Assembly (NCBI RefSeq): GCF_954871325.1
Contig: NC_088779.1
Coordinates: 2,110,846-2,174,845, forward strand
Direction of reading: 5' to 3'
DNA length: 64,000 nucleotides
DNA from: Gordionus sp. m RMFG-2023
Taxonomy: Eukaryota; Nematomorpha; Gordioida; Chordodea; Parachordodidae
Shown one piece after another: positions 12,103 through 22,609 of this stretch. The position numbers were made by a program, and so were the translations under genes. The stretch's first letter is position 1; every line of letters starts with the position of its first letter. A model generated the notes under the pieces. It had not been told where the DNA came from. It saw nothing but the letters and a program-made list of their open reading frames with translations, and made no database searches.

Positions 12103-12325
12103 GAGTGTTGTTAAAAGGCTCGTTTTGAGCCAATTTTTAATAACGGCTAACTCAATATTTTAGCCAGAAAATTATAGCTTACCTTGAAGATTTTGATAAT
12201 ATATGTCTAAACTTTTATTCCTTCTATGAGCAAAATCTTCAGGCTTGCTCTGATATTTTTCTGGATAAAATATTGAGTTATCCGTTTTTAAAAATCGGCT
12301 TAAAACGAGCCGTTTAACAACACTA
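12103..12325. mobile_element. Foldback hAT-type MITE, TAGTGTTGTTAAA family
   Basis: Near-palindrome: left AGTGTTGTTAAAAGGCTCG and GAGCCAATTTT, right AAAATCGGCTTAAAACGAGC and TTTAACAACACTA. Flanks TTTTAAAG and GTTTAAAG match at 7 of 8 bases, fitting an 8-bp target duplication if one base of the left end was lost. It has no coding capacity. Confidence 0.8.
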
Positions 12326-12329
12326 GTTT

Positions 12330-13280
12330 AAAGATATGTTGTGGGGGAGGAGAAGTATACTCTGCGTATGCGATTGCATGTCAAATCTAATTTTTCAGAT
12401 TTTGGCTCTCAGTAAATGATTGAGCGATTTCCGAAACCATACATCATTTGCTTCTTCTTTGCTTACTTGGAAGTAGCTATCTATGAACGTGTCGACGTTA
12501 CTGACCCTTTCCGATTAGTAATCCTCAACTCACCAACACGATTCGATGGATTTGCCTATTTTATTTACCTATAAAAAAATTTATCTACATTTTATATTGG
12601 TTGTGACAATTTTTAATGAAGTAGTCGTTGTAGAGAGATAATATCGCCAAAGATAAAGAGCAACTTTTAAAATTTTCGTTATCATAAAACAGTGTTATTT
12701 AAATAGTAACACTCTTATTAAAAAAAATGGTAATTTTTTTCAGGTTTGAGTATGCATAAAGCTTAATTGTTCAGAGAGATATATACAAAAATTCTCTTAT
12801 ATTATAAACTTAATATTGAATTAGCGGCTATATTTACGTTGATAGAAAGCATACTTTTCGCCAAGTAAAACAACTGATCTAAGCTTGGACACTAACATTC
12901 CTATCTAATTAGGTTTATACATTTAGGGGTGTAACTTACGAATAAAGCCCAGCACCAATTTTTGGGAAGGCTGCAGTTAGAGTTACCAGCGCGCGGAAGG
13001 AACAAAGCCGCTTACTTAAAGGCCACGGAAAATGAAGATAGAAAAAAAAAATTATAATCAGATTAAATAAAGCTTTGATTAATGGGAGTTTTTGGCTAGT
13101 TTAACTTAAAGCAATTTTGATGCAAAGAGTTATCTGGTGTTGTTACAGTTGGCAGGAGTAAAGCAAGATATTACAAATTTTTTATTTAATAAATATATTT
13201 TAAAATGTTTAACTACAATATGACTAAAAAAACTATAATAATGTTATCCTTTATATATATAAGCAAAACTATTATATAAT
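12330..13280. other. Spacer, nothing recognised
   Basis: The patch 12345-12560 and the patch near 12940-13030 have higher GC than their surroundings, but no frame stays open with plausible splice sites and no repeat match was seen. Confidence 0.35.
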
Positions 13281-13352
13281 TAAATGAAACTATTAAGTTA
13301 AGTTAAATGAAACTATCAAGTTAAGTTAAATGAAACTATTAAGTTAAGTTAA
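13281..13352. repeat. Short tandem repeat, about 26-bp unit
   Basis: Three adjacent units containing AAATGAAACTAT and AAGTTAAGTT. Very few differences between units indicate a recent origin. Confidence 0.85.
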
Positions 13353-13489
13353 TATAAATGGTGTTAAATGAATGTAACATATAAAAATTTGCGCTTTATA
13401 ATAACCATTACAATAAAATAATAATCCATGTTCAACATTCCACCCTCTATAGGAACCCCTCCTAGGTTCTCTTTAAATGTAAATCTTTT

Positions 13490-14770
13490 GTGTTCAAGGA
13501 GTTTCCCATCTATTTTGATCATAAAATCTGAATCTGTCATAGTTTTGTCTTGAAATATGTGGCATCTGTCTTGCTCCCTCCAAACGTTTTAGATCAGAGT
13601 GTGTATTTTCTTTGATAACAATCTTATGTATATATGTTTTGATGTCAGTTTCTTCTAATTCTTTGTTTATCTTTAAATTGTCATCTGGTAAATTGTGTTG
13701 TTGCAAAAAATAATCGATAGTGATGTGTTGTTCGTTTGGTTCAGTAGTTATTTCGTTTCTTCATCATTTTGGCTTATTTGCAGCTTGTTATTCTGATATT
13801 CTAATCGTTTACTTGACCATCATCTCGTTGTTTATTATCATTTGTATTTATATATCACTTGATATTAAATCATGATTAATTTATCTCGAATGAAATAATT
13901 TAGGAATAATAGAAATAATGGGATAAAATAATTTATAGGAATCATTTATGGAATAGGAATCATCATTTGCGATATAGAATCATGGAATATTTTGAATTTT
14001 AGCTTTTTATATAATAAATTTTATTTTTATTTATATCATATTTCAATTATTTTTATTTTTTTAAATTTTACTCCCTTATTTTTTAAAGCAAATAATAACT
14101 CAAAATTACTGTTTTCTTTTATCTTCAATAAAATTAATGTTTTAAAGTAGTCATTATTATTTACACATGTTTTGTCCTTTAAACATAATTTAGATTTCAT
14201 TGTATTTAAAATTTTAAATTTGGAAAATTGGTCCACTTTATCATTAATTATATAAGGTAAATGTTTATTTGTATTGTCTGTTCTCTTGATTTTTTTATAT
14301 TTGTAAATGTCAAGCTTTATTGGATTCTATTTTTTTTTAATTTTTGTGTATGGGAATTTCATCTACTTCATTTTTATTAATTTTTTCAATACTAAGATTT
14401 ATGTCATTATTTTTACAGTCATTAAGGGTATATTTATACATTTTTATATTTAGATACTAAAATTATTTCAAATGATATTATGCAACAATTTCCTTTAATT
14501 TATAAATATTAATTATATCAATATTTTTATTTATAAGATTTATGCCCTTAATTTTATATATCCATTTGAGCCTTTTCAGCAAAGCACAAGGAGATTCAAA
14601 CTCCTCATCTGTCGACATGGTTCTAATTAATCTAGATATTATCTGGTAAATTAACAGTTAATAGCATAGCCTCCGACTACTGTTCAGTTCACTATCTTTA
14701 AAAAAATTCTCAGCCTCAGCAATATAAGAATGCATGTCGCCGCTATACTCCCGAAAAGATAATATTATAT
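13490..14770 (-). mobile_element. Possible gag-like fossil of an LTR retroelement
   Basis: Scattered minus-strand coding-like text lies at about 14770-14580 and 13740-13494, with more hydrophilic Lys- and Asn-rich text between. The 5' piece has the flavour of a retroelement gag helix region. It is clearly broken in several places and no pol domains or paired LTRs were identified. It is treated as a fossil; the family assignment is weak and age cannot be estimated from one copy. Confidence 0.3.
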
Positions 14771-14779
14771 TTATGTGTT

Positions 14780-15190
14780 TATTTTTTACATATCTTTATT
14801 TTATATATTTTAGATATGTTCTGCCATAAATGAATAATAATTCCCTAAGTTCAAGTGTTTATAAATTAACTTTGTGAGTTAAATTTTATATGAAACCGGA
14901 GAACTGTAGATATTTACCATGTGCATTACAATGAATGACGCATATAATAAATTAGATTACATTCATACTTGCATTTAGATCCATGACTTCACCAATATAA
15001 TAAATAATAGAATAATAATCCGGATATCATATTTAAATAGATGATAATAGGTGTTAGGTAATTAATCTCGCCCAATATTATCCATATCTAATTGACTAAT
15101 ATAATCATTCATAATGTATAAATAGTATATTTATTACAATAAACTTCTACATTACTACAACGCTTAGGAGTGATTGGAAAGGTTATGCAG
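14780..15190. other. AT-rich spacer with promoter-like words
   Basis: TATAAATAG at about 15117 is followed by AATAAAC near 15139. In so AT-rich a region these words may be chance. No gene starts downstream. Confidence 0.25.
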
Positions 15191-15194
15191 GTTT

Positions 15195-16564
15195 TAGTCT
15201 TAGAATTTTGTTCCACAATTTGAAAAGCTGGAGAGAGAATATTTATTTAACATACTTATTTCAATCATTAACTGCAATTACTAACATGTGCATTTTGCTA
15301 ACATATTTCATTTTAATTCAATAATAATTTATTTTCCAAGTATTAAATATTTACTTCACTACCCATCATGAACATATAAAAGGCTATCACATTACAAAGA
15401 TATTTTTTAAATCATTTTCTGAATAAGCATAAATTATTTAGAAGATGTTTGTAAATCTTTTTGATATAAATTTCATAATATCTCAAAAAATATACTCAAA
15501 AATGTCTATTTACCTATTCATATTTATATTATTAATGTATTATCTAAAAATATTGGGAGTGAATAACATTGCTTAGTAAAGAGAGTTCTGATGTTCCTAA
15601 AAAATAAGAATTATTTTAATTTCGAATTCTTTTTTTTTTCTGTCATTTTAGAAATGATGTCAAATCACATTTTTCTGGGCTATCACTTATTTAAAATATC
15701 AGACAGCTCTAATATCTATAATTTTTCCCATAGAGTGGTCTTATTATTATCCTTATAATATGTTATCTCACGAAATTAATATGATTGATGTCACATTTTT
15801 TTCCTCCTCTTAATTAATATTTTTATTTAATTATTAATTGTACAAATAAAATATGAATACAATATTGTTAAAATCTAAATTTCTATAAAAAATATAATAA
15901 TAGATTCGTATTATTATTCCAATTATTATAAATATAACTATATTGAGATTTATTAGCTTCTTTTTTTTATTATTAGATTAAATGTAGTATTTAATTTTAT
16001 TGACTTGTTTTATAAAAAGGAAAGGAGTAATTCCTGGTTAAATAAAGTATATAAATAATTTATAACTGCAACATTTCTGATTGAAATTTAGTTTGCTTAG
16101 GCATTTTCAGTTTAGTTAGTCATTTGCATTTATCATACAATTATATTAGAAATCTAGCAACTTTAAACTATTATTTCAATTTTTTTCTTATTATATAGAT
16201 AAATGAAATGGGGGTTTTAAAGTTATTTTTTCAGTTTATTTTTGAAAGTATTTATACTTATAATTCATGTTAAAAATTATAATCCACTAACTAATATTAT
16301 GCCCACAAATTTTTTTCATTATAAATAACATCTTTAATATAATCTTCAACTCAACTGTAATGATTTGTTAAAGATTTTCCAATTTCGCAATCATTCCATA
16401 ATCTTGTCCATTTAAAATTTTGATATTTATTTGGTTTTGACAATTTTTATAATTAATTTTTTTTTTTTAAATTAGCAAGAATTGAAATTTTTCTAATCTA
16501 CAAACAAGAATTTTCTAAAATTAAATTAAACATTAATAAAATATAATAATGATCATAATATTTG
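15195..16564. repeat. Duplicated 3' flank of gene copy C
   Basis: Collinear with 4360-5730. At its right edge the alignment jumps from the equivalent of 5729 to the equivalent of 6255, marking a deletion of about 520 bp in this copy. The junction carries TATTGA, present at both deletion ends in copy B. Confidence 0.85.
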
Positions 16565-18175
16565 TTATTGAAAATTTACATCAATCCCATTTACAACACC
16601 TTAATGAATAGGATAATTCGGAAGAAGGATATAATATTCTAATGGAAAATCTATATTAAATAATTAATACTTATTTGTGTTGCTTTGGCGAAGAAGTACA
16701 AATCAATTAAAAATGAGCAATTATTATTATCCTTATTTATCACGAAGGTCATCGGAAAGTCGGTTCCTTAATAAAAAGAAAAAAATATATATATGTATTT
16801 AAAAGAGTAAGAAAGAAAAAAAAATGAGGAATTATAAGAATAGAAATGGATGATAAAATAAATGAAGAAAAAAAAATAATCAATCAAAATAAAATTTACC
16901 ATAATAAGTTTTCAAAGTTAAGGTATCCGGTATTGGTATAGACACTCCCTGGAGGGTAACCAGGCAAGCAGCTGAGAGAAAAGATAGAAAAATAATATTT
17001 ATTTATTTTTATTTATTTATTTCCTTTTTTTTCTTTCTCTCTCTTCAATATATTCTTAAAAATTATAATTATCTAATATTTTGTAGATCCGTTACATTTT
17101 TCCCTTTAAAAAAATCAAGTGTTACAATATTAAAAAATATTTTTAAAAAGTAACGAATTTCAAATAAAGGAGTTACATTTTACGTTACTTTATATTTTAT
17201 TAATATATAATATCATCTTTATTAACTATTGTTAAATGATTGTGTTGTGGTCAGTGTTGTTAAACTACCTAAGTTTAGACAACTATAAAACAGCGTAACC
17301 ATGTTTTTAACCAAGAATATTCCACTCAATCATCAAGTTTAGAACTCAACTTAGAGACTTAAATCAATTTTTTAGGCTAATAGTTTGATTTAGCCACAAT
17401 TGAGATGGTCAAGTTAGGAAATTTAATAAGACTAGTTGTGGTTTATAAATACAATCGTTGGGGAAAATCTTAGACAAATTTTTCAAATACTTATTATATC
17501 CTTGTTTAAATTTTTATTTAAGAAACTGATATCTACAATAACGATTGCGCTAGTTTATTTCATATCTTCTACAAATTCCGTAAAACACATCATAAATCAT
17601 TTTAATTGAAAATGATAGTTTGATAGAGGAAGCCTTAAATTGCTGAGACATCAATACCTTGCCATATATACCTTAACCAGATTCATCAAAGCTGAAAGAC
17701 TGGGATCTAATCGTAAATAATCAACTAATAGATGGCGACTTTTTTCGTTGTTCATCCAGTTTGCTCCTAGGCATACCATTTTTAAACCAATACACTTGCC
17801 AGGTTTTTCAGAATTGGACGAAATAATTTTGGTGCGTTATTTTAATATATAAATTGATATGTAAATTTTTTAATATATACATATATATATTTATGATAAA
17901 AAATAATTTATTATATATCCCTGAAAAGCAGCTCAGAAATCATTTATGGGATAAAAAAAACTTTGTAAATCAATTAGGGTAAAAGTGATAATACACATTG
18001 CACGAATCCCAACCCTATTCTATAAAGGTTTCGGTTTAGTATTAAGGTTTATTTTGTTCTGGTGACAAATTTTAAGTGACATTTTTTTTTTCTTCTTACC
18101 ATCGGTAGCACCAATCCAAAAATTCGCCACTCCAAGAATTCCCAAAAGAACCAATGAGGCTAATCTATTATTCAT
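16565..18175 (-). pseudogene. Small secreted-protein family, copy C, 3'-truncated
   Basis: Exon 1 (18175-18100) starts MNNRLASLVLLGILGVANF and ends in phase 1 at a good GTAAGA donor. Exon 2 (16971-16900) and exon 3 (16766-16671) are intact and nearly identical to copy B. Exon 4 starts normally at 16599, but after VNFQ it meets TAA at 16567-16565, because a deletion of about 520 bp removed the rest, including the third conserved cysteine. The spliced frame would still give 92 residues. Splice sites are preserved, so the truncation may be recent or the short product may be used. Intron 1 contains a MITE (17252-17434) absent from copy B. Confidence 0.75.
17252..17434. mobile_element. hAT-type MITE with empty site in copy B
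   Basis: Starts CAGTGTTGTTAAACTACC and ends TTTAATAAGACTA. It is flanked on both sides by the identical 8-mer GTTGTGGT (17244-17251 and 17435-17442). The paralogous position in copy B, at about 6877, has a single GTTGTGGT with no insert. The insertion therefore happened after the B/C duplication. Confidence 0.88.
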
Positions 18176-18179
18176 GATG

Positions 18180-18838
18180 CAACTTTATATATATATATTA
18201 ATTTTTTTATTTAAAACTGTTATTAAATTTTAAAATAAAATTTATATTAATGATCGGAAATTTATATTTTTCTTTTTTCAAGAATATAAGGAAAGAGGAA
18301 ATAAAATGAAAATATTGGAAGGTTTTGATTGAGTATATACACATATAATAAAAAGTATTTTCCAACAAATATAAATAGAAATAGCAAAAAAATATTAAAA
18401 TTTTAATAAGAATTGGTTCAAGGATGCGTAGGTTTTGTATGGGAAGTTGAAAGTTGAATAAATATTATTAAAGTTTGAGCCCGCCAAAATACAGTAAAAT
18501 GAAAAAAAAATTAACACCTGATTAATATATTTTAAAGAAATATATAATCGATATATATAAATCAATACCTATTAATAAAAATAAAGGGGTCCTTATTAGT
18601 TTTTAAAAAATACAAAATCGTATTGGATATCACATTTTCATAATCAATTACCAAAAATCAATATTTTATAGATAAAAAAATTTCTTTTTTTTAAAATAAT
18701 TTTTCAATATCGCCTTCATTTTTATAAATCATGATTAGAGGTGGACATTGGCCTAATTATTTTTTTTTAACGGCCACTAGTGCTGTTAATTTTCTTGGTG
18801 GTAAAATTTACCACCCTTTTATGTGCTCTAGCAGACCC
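18180..18838. other. Upstream region of copy C, AT-rich
   Basis: A TATATATATA run lies at about 18187-18197, only some 15 bases before the start codon and so an unlikely TATA box. Nothing else is recognised. Confidence 0.3.
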
Positions 18839-18890
18839 GGGGGGGGGGGGTTTAAAAAATACTTTTTTTGATATGGGTATCAAATAAAAG
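18839..18890. repeat. G run plus one minisatellite-like unit
   Basis: Twelve G at 18839-18850, then GATATGGGTATCAAATAAAA. The same unit is repeated several times at 29290-29900. Confidence 0.7.
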
Positions 18891-19555
18891 GTAAATAAAT
18901 AATAACCTATACCTAACGAAATTAATATGAGTGATTTCTCAATTGTTTTTCCCCTCCTTAATTAATATTTTATTAAATTTATAAATTGTACCATAAAATA
19001 TGATATAAATATTTTTAAAATCTAAATTTCTAGTATAATATCATATTTCGTGTTATTATTACAATTTAACCTTTTTCTATTATTATTATTATTAAGATTA
19101 AATGTAGCATTAATAGCTAGTTTTTTCAAAAGGAGTAATTCCTGGCTAATTAAGTAAAGTATATAAAACATTCATACCTGCACCATTTCAGGCCTTAGCT
19201 AAGAATTTTACTTTGCATAGGCATTTGCAAGATTATTTAGTCATTTGCAAACTTAAAATATTATTTCAATCAATGTTAATGAAATGGAGTAAAGTTTTAA
19301 AGTATTTTTTTTTCAGTTATCTTAAAAGTAATTACAACAATTCATGTGAAAAATAAAAATTATAATCTACAAACCAAATATTATGCCTCAAATTTTTTTT
19401 CATTATTACAATTCATCTTCAATACAATCTACCAATGTTTTTGTTACAAATTTTCCTATTTCGCAAGTCATTTCATAATTCGTCCATTTTTAAAAATTTT
19501 GATATTTTATAGATTGTGACAATTAGTTAGCAATTTTCAATATAAATTTTTCTAA
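18890..19555. repeat. 3' flank of the decayed copy D
   Basis: Aligns with 4980-5650 and 15770-16460 (CCCCTCCTTAATTAATATT, AAAAGGAGTAATTCCTGG, GCATAGGCATTTGCA). It ends abruptly at about 19558, where LINE-like sequence begins. Its exon 1 partner is at 25740-25815, so about 6 kb now separates the two ends of this unit and exons 2-4 were not found. Confidence 0.75.
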
Positions 19556-19557
19556 TA

Positions 19558-19795
19558 TAGTGACATTGCTCTTTCGTTCAAACTGAATCTGCACATTTGG
19601 ACCTAGAAGATCGTACGAATACGGGGGGGGGGGCATTTAATCCATTGCCTTTATAATAATTAATAAACATTTTGATCAATTTAATTTATCTTTGAATACC
19701 AAAACTGTTAAATTTATCTATCCCCGCCATCTACTAACTCCTCATTAGATAATCTTAGACAAACATCCCTGCGAGATTTCTTTATATTAGGAGTT
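19558..19795 (+). mobile_element. LINE relic, second copy of the 2635-2870 region
   Basis: Same order of text as 2635-2870: GTGACATTGCTCTTT, the RT-motif region (degenerate here), then TCTATCCCCGCCATCTACTA. It contains an 11-G run at 19623-19633 absent from the other copy. No frame is open. Confidence 0.6.
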
Positions 19796-19800
19796 CCCGT

Positions 19801-19992
19801 TAGTGTTGTTAAACAGCTAATTTTGACTCTTAGGAAAAATATTATGCAAGCCTTAAGATTTTCCTCATAACCGGCACAAAGGTTTGAACATCTACTAACG
19901 AAATTTCGAGGCTTAGACAATATTTTTCCGGCTAAAATATTGAGTTTGCTGTTTTTAAAAATCGGCTAAAATCGAGCCGTTTAACAACACTA
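19801..19992. mobile_element. Foldback MITE, TAGTGTTGTTAAA family
   Basis: Left end TAGTGTTGTTAAACAGC, right end CCGTTTAACAACACTA, inner arm AAAAATCGGC. No clear target duplication remains. Confidence 0.75.
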
Positions 19993-19994
19993 CG

Positions 19995-21230
19995 CTGGGA
20001 TACAATCCTTGGGTGGAGTACGGTTACTTGATTTTAGATAAAATGATGCACAGGTCGAGAGTCATTAAATAAATATGATGGGCTTCATTAAATTATTTGC
20101 GAAACTCAAAACGAGTTAGTCGTCTCGAGCAGTGTGTCTCTAAAATTAATAAATTAATATTGAACTTAAGTGAGGCTATAACTATTATAAATTATGAAAT
20201 ATTGTATAATTTTTGCGGACAATTTGGGATGCCTCAATGACTATCAATCGGATGTTAAATTTAAACAAGTTGTTCGCCCATATTTTTTTTAGCATGTCGA
20301 CGAGTTCCTTTAAATGAATTAAACCGGTTGGGTCAGTGATATTCCTATAGTGAATGGACCACACCGCGATTCCCTAATAAAAATGTTAAGCTGTTATGCT
20401 TAATTCCTGGGTTGTAAAGGTTGCTTCACAGAATCGAATTTTTTTAGCATCGAAATATATAGAATTTACCCCCTGGAAATCCCTAAATTATTTATGAAAA
20501 CTACTTCCAAAGATTTATTCATAAACCGAATCATTCCCTATCACAACTAGAATTTTTACATTACGGATAAACTTTTACGTTTTGTATGAATCTAAAATAT
20601 TGCAAAAATTTTAAGTCAAAAAAATATATCAAAATCCCTTCTTTTACATTTTAATCAGGGTATACAGAACCTACTTTTGTTTAAAAAAAAATTGCCACGT
20701 TTTGAATCTCAATGGAATCCAAAGCGTCCCCCTGTTTGCCTTATAATAAAAATTTTATAAACTAGTTTTGCAGCCACTTTTGTTTTCTAATAAAACAGGT
20801 ATCCTCATGTATTTTTCGAAAATGTTCGAAGTTATTAAATTTTTTGATGTTTTGGATGTATGGAAAAGAAATAGGAAAAATCCATGGCTAAGAATATTAA
20901 TTAACACTACGGCTCATAATTTTACGTTTATACGCTAGCCAATCCATCATATGCATTTGCATATTTAATATAAAAATATTGCTAACAAAAACAAGCATAG
21001 TTCATTTGTATATTAATCCAATCTTAGTTCACAAATTGATAGTATGTAATAAATTTTGTCACAAAAAAAAATCCAAGGAAAATAAGTAATATTTCACATT
21101 TACGAGAGTTTATATTTTAATATGATTTCCTGCAAAAATTAAAATTGCGAACGTTTTAAAGGGTAGGTATAACTTTTAATTTTTCTTACAAATTAATTTA
21201 ATAAATCACGATTTTAAAATAATCTCGATT
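19995..21230. other. Unassigned spacer 3' of the antistasin locus
   Basis: Moderately AT-rich, without long open frames, tandem repeats or matches elsewhere in the window. It could be unique non-coding DNA or intron. Confidence 0.35.
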
Positions 21231-21239
21231 TTCAACACA

Positions 21240-21792
21240 TCAACGAGTCGGAGGGGAATTATTACATGCGCAAATTTTACAACCATATTCATTTACAACG
21301 TTTCCATATGGGCAATATACGAGGCACAGAATGGGAGAGCATCTAGACCTGACTGTGGTACAAATATAAAATTGGATAAATTTAGAGAAATAAAGAAAAA
21401 CAAATAAAGATTTACGCTTGTCGAGTAGTAAGTTTAGTATCGTTCGGATTTGGTCGCGATATTGGGTAGTCGCTTTTAAATAAATAAATTGTTAAACTAA
21501 TTGAAAATTCGTCAATAAATAAAATCACCCGAGGAAAATATAAACATGCGCACTTCCAGAATTAGACTTGCTTTTAAACTAAATGTTTGAGCCAAACACA
21601 TTAAAGCTTATGCACTATAATAGTAAATGATGTGAATTAAGGATTAGATTTGCAAAATATATATAGATTTAAAATATATTACGAGGTTGTTTTAATGTGT
21701 CACTTATAAAATAAAAATGATAAAATAAATCATACCGATCGCATCTGTATTACCGATTGTGAGGGCATTCGAAATCAAGCTACTTCGACCAC
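21240..21792 (-). CDS. Additional antistasin-domain exons (alternative 3' end or second gene)
   Basis: Three minus-strand exons share clean borders and phase 1: 21792-21736 (57 nt), 21472-21416 (57 nt) and 21352-21240. Joined, they read openly through SLISNALTIGNTDAI and IRTILNLLLDKLRSRC into one antistasin-type domain, CSPILCLVYCPYGN then GCKICAC, and stop at TGA. The first part looks like an amphipathic helix. No start codon or signal exon of their own was seen between 21792 and the end of the neighbouring inhibitor. The upstream signal-peptide exon (22520-22424) ends in the matching phase, so it could splice to this set instead of the four-domain exon. That link is inference. The exons were found by splice logic and domain match; each is too short to stand out as an open frame. 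Confidence 0.6.
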
Positions 21793-21808
21793 CTACAGAA
21801 TATTGTAC

Positions 21809-21820
21809 GATTATACATTT
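21809..21820 (-). terminator. Probable polyadenylation signal of the four-domain inhibitor
   Basis: The minus strand reads AATAAA about 95 bases after the stop codon and just before the first exon of the alternative set. Confidence 0.5.
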
Positions 21821-21911
21821 ATTTTTATACATGATCAAGTTTCAAAGAAATTTTAACAGAAAACAAATAGTAATCATGTTTAGTTAGCTGTAGCTAGTAG
21901 ACTTGTCTAAA

Positions 21912-22520
21912 CTATGGCAGGTTCATACTTTGTGAAGGGTCTGGCGATGTCAACATATTACTGGGCTCCTTGTTGCATTGACATGTTGGGCATCCATTAA
22001 CATCCAAGTCATTACCAAATAAGCAAAATATATGGCAAACAGGTGGACATTTTGGGTTTGGGTTGCATTTGCAGATTGGGCAGCCATTAGTATCAAAAAC
22101 GTTACCAAATTCGCAATATATCTTACAAACGGGTGGACAATTTGGATTTGGTTTGCATTCACAGATTGGGCAGCCATTGGCATCCAAAACATTGCCAAAT
22201 TTGCAACCTAAACGGCAAACAGGTGGACACTTTGGATTGTATTTACATTTACAGGTTGGACAGCCATTAACATCTAAAACGTTACCAAATTGGCAATATA
22301 TTAAGCAAACAGGTGGACATTGTTGAGCTAAATTTTTTATAAAAAGAGTGATTTAGGATATAGAATATTTTAAGTTCCAATAAGATTTATATATTCAAAA
22401 TAATATCATTGGTATAAACTTACACGATACTGACATTTCTTTATCCCTTTTTTTGAAGGTTTCCCCGTTTGCCGAAAAGATCAAATTCACGATCAATGAT
22501 ATTAAAACTACGGCTTTCAT
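21912..22520 (-). CDS. Secreted four-domain antistasin-like protease inhibitor
   Basis: Exon 1 (22520-22424) encodes MKAVVLISLIVNLIFSANG, a signal peptide, plus a short basic linker. It ends in phase 1 at GTAAGT. A 96-nt intron follows. Exon 2 (22327-21912) completes a 170-residue protein. Residues 34-150 hold four tandem repeats of about 28 residues with the pattern C-P-P-V-C-x3-C-x-F-G-N-x3-D-x-N-G-C-P-x-C-x-C, six cysteines each, matching the antistasin family (hirustasin/antistasin-type serine protease inhibitors). A Ser/Pro-rich tail ends the protein. Such proteins block trypsin-like or clotting proteases through the loop between the second and third cysteines; here these loops read LIY, RLG, KIY and HIF, so repeats 2 and 3 carry basic residues, though the exact P1 site is not established. 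It is very likely secreted. A TATA box lies about 70 bases upstream of the ATG. Confidence 0.88.
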
Positions 22521-22589
22521 AATTCTTTTTAGATGGTGTGTAAAATTTTTTTTCAAAAATATTTTACGAATAATTAATGAGAATATGGG

Positions 22590-22597
22590 TTTATATA
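22590..22597 (-). promoter_or_regulatory. TATA box of the antistasin-like gene
   Basis: The minus strand reads TATATAAA followed by CCC, 70 bases upstream of the start codon. That leaves room for a 5' leader of about 40 bases. The spacing is as expected, but the AT-rich background makes the match only moderately informative. Confidence 0.5.
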
Positions 22598-22609
22598 ATA
22601 TGTAAGGAA

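Noticed and set aside
14960-15160. LTR of the possible gag-like fossil
   Set aside because: TATA- and AATAAA-like words are present, but no second matching copy was found on the other side, so terminal repeats cannot be claimed.
22063-22326. 87-codon plus-strand frame opposite the antistasin repeats
   Set aside because: An antisense shadow of the repeated inhibitor exon; it lacks any domain pattern of its own.
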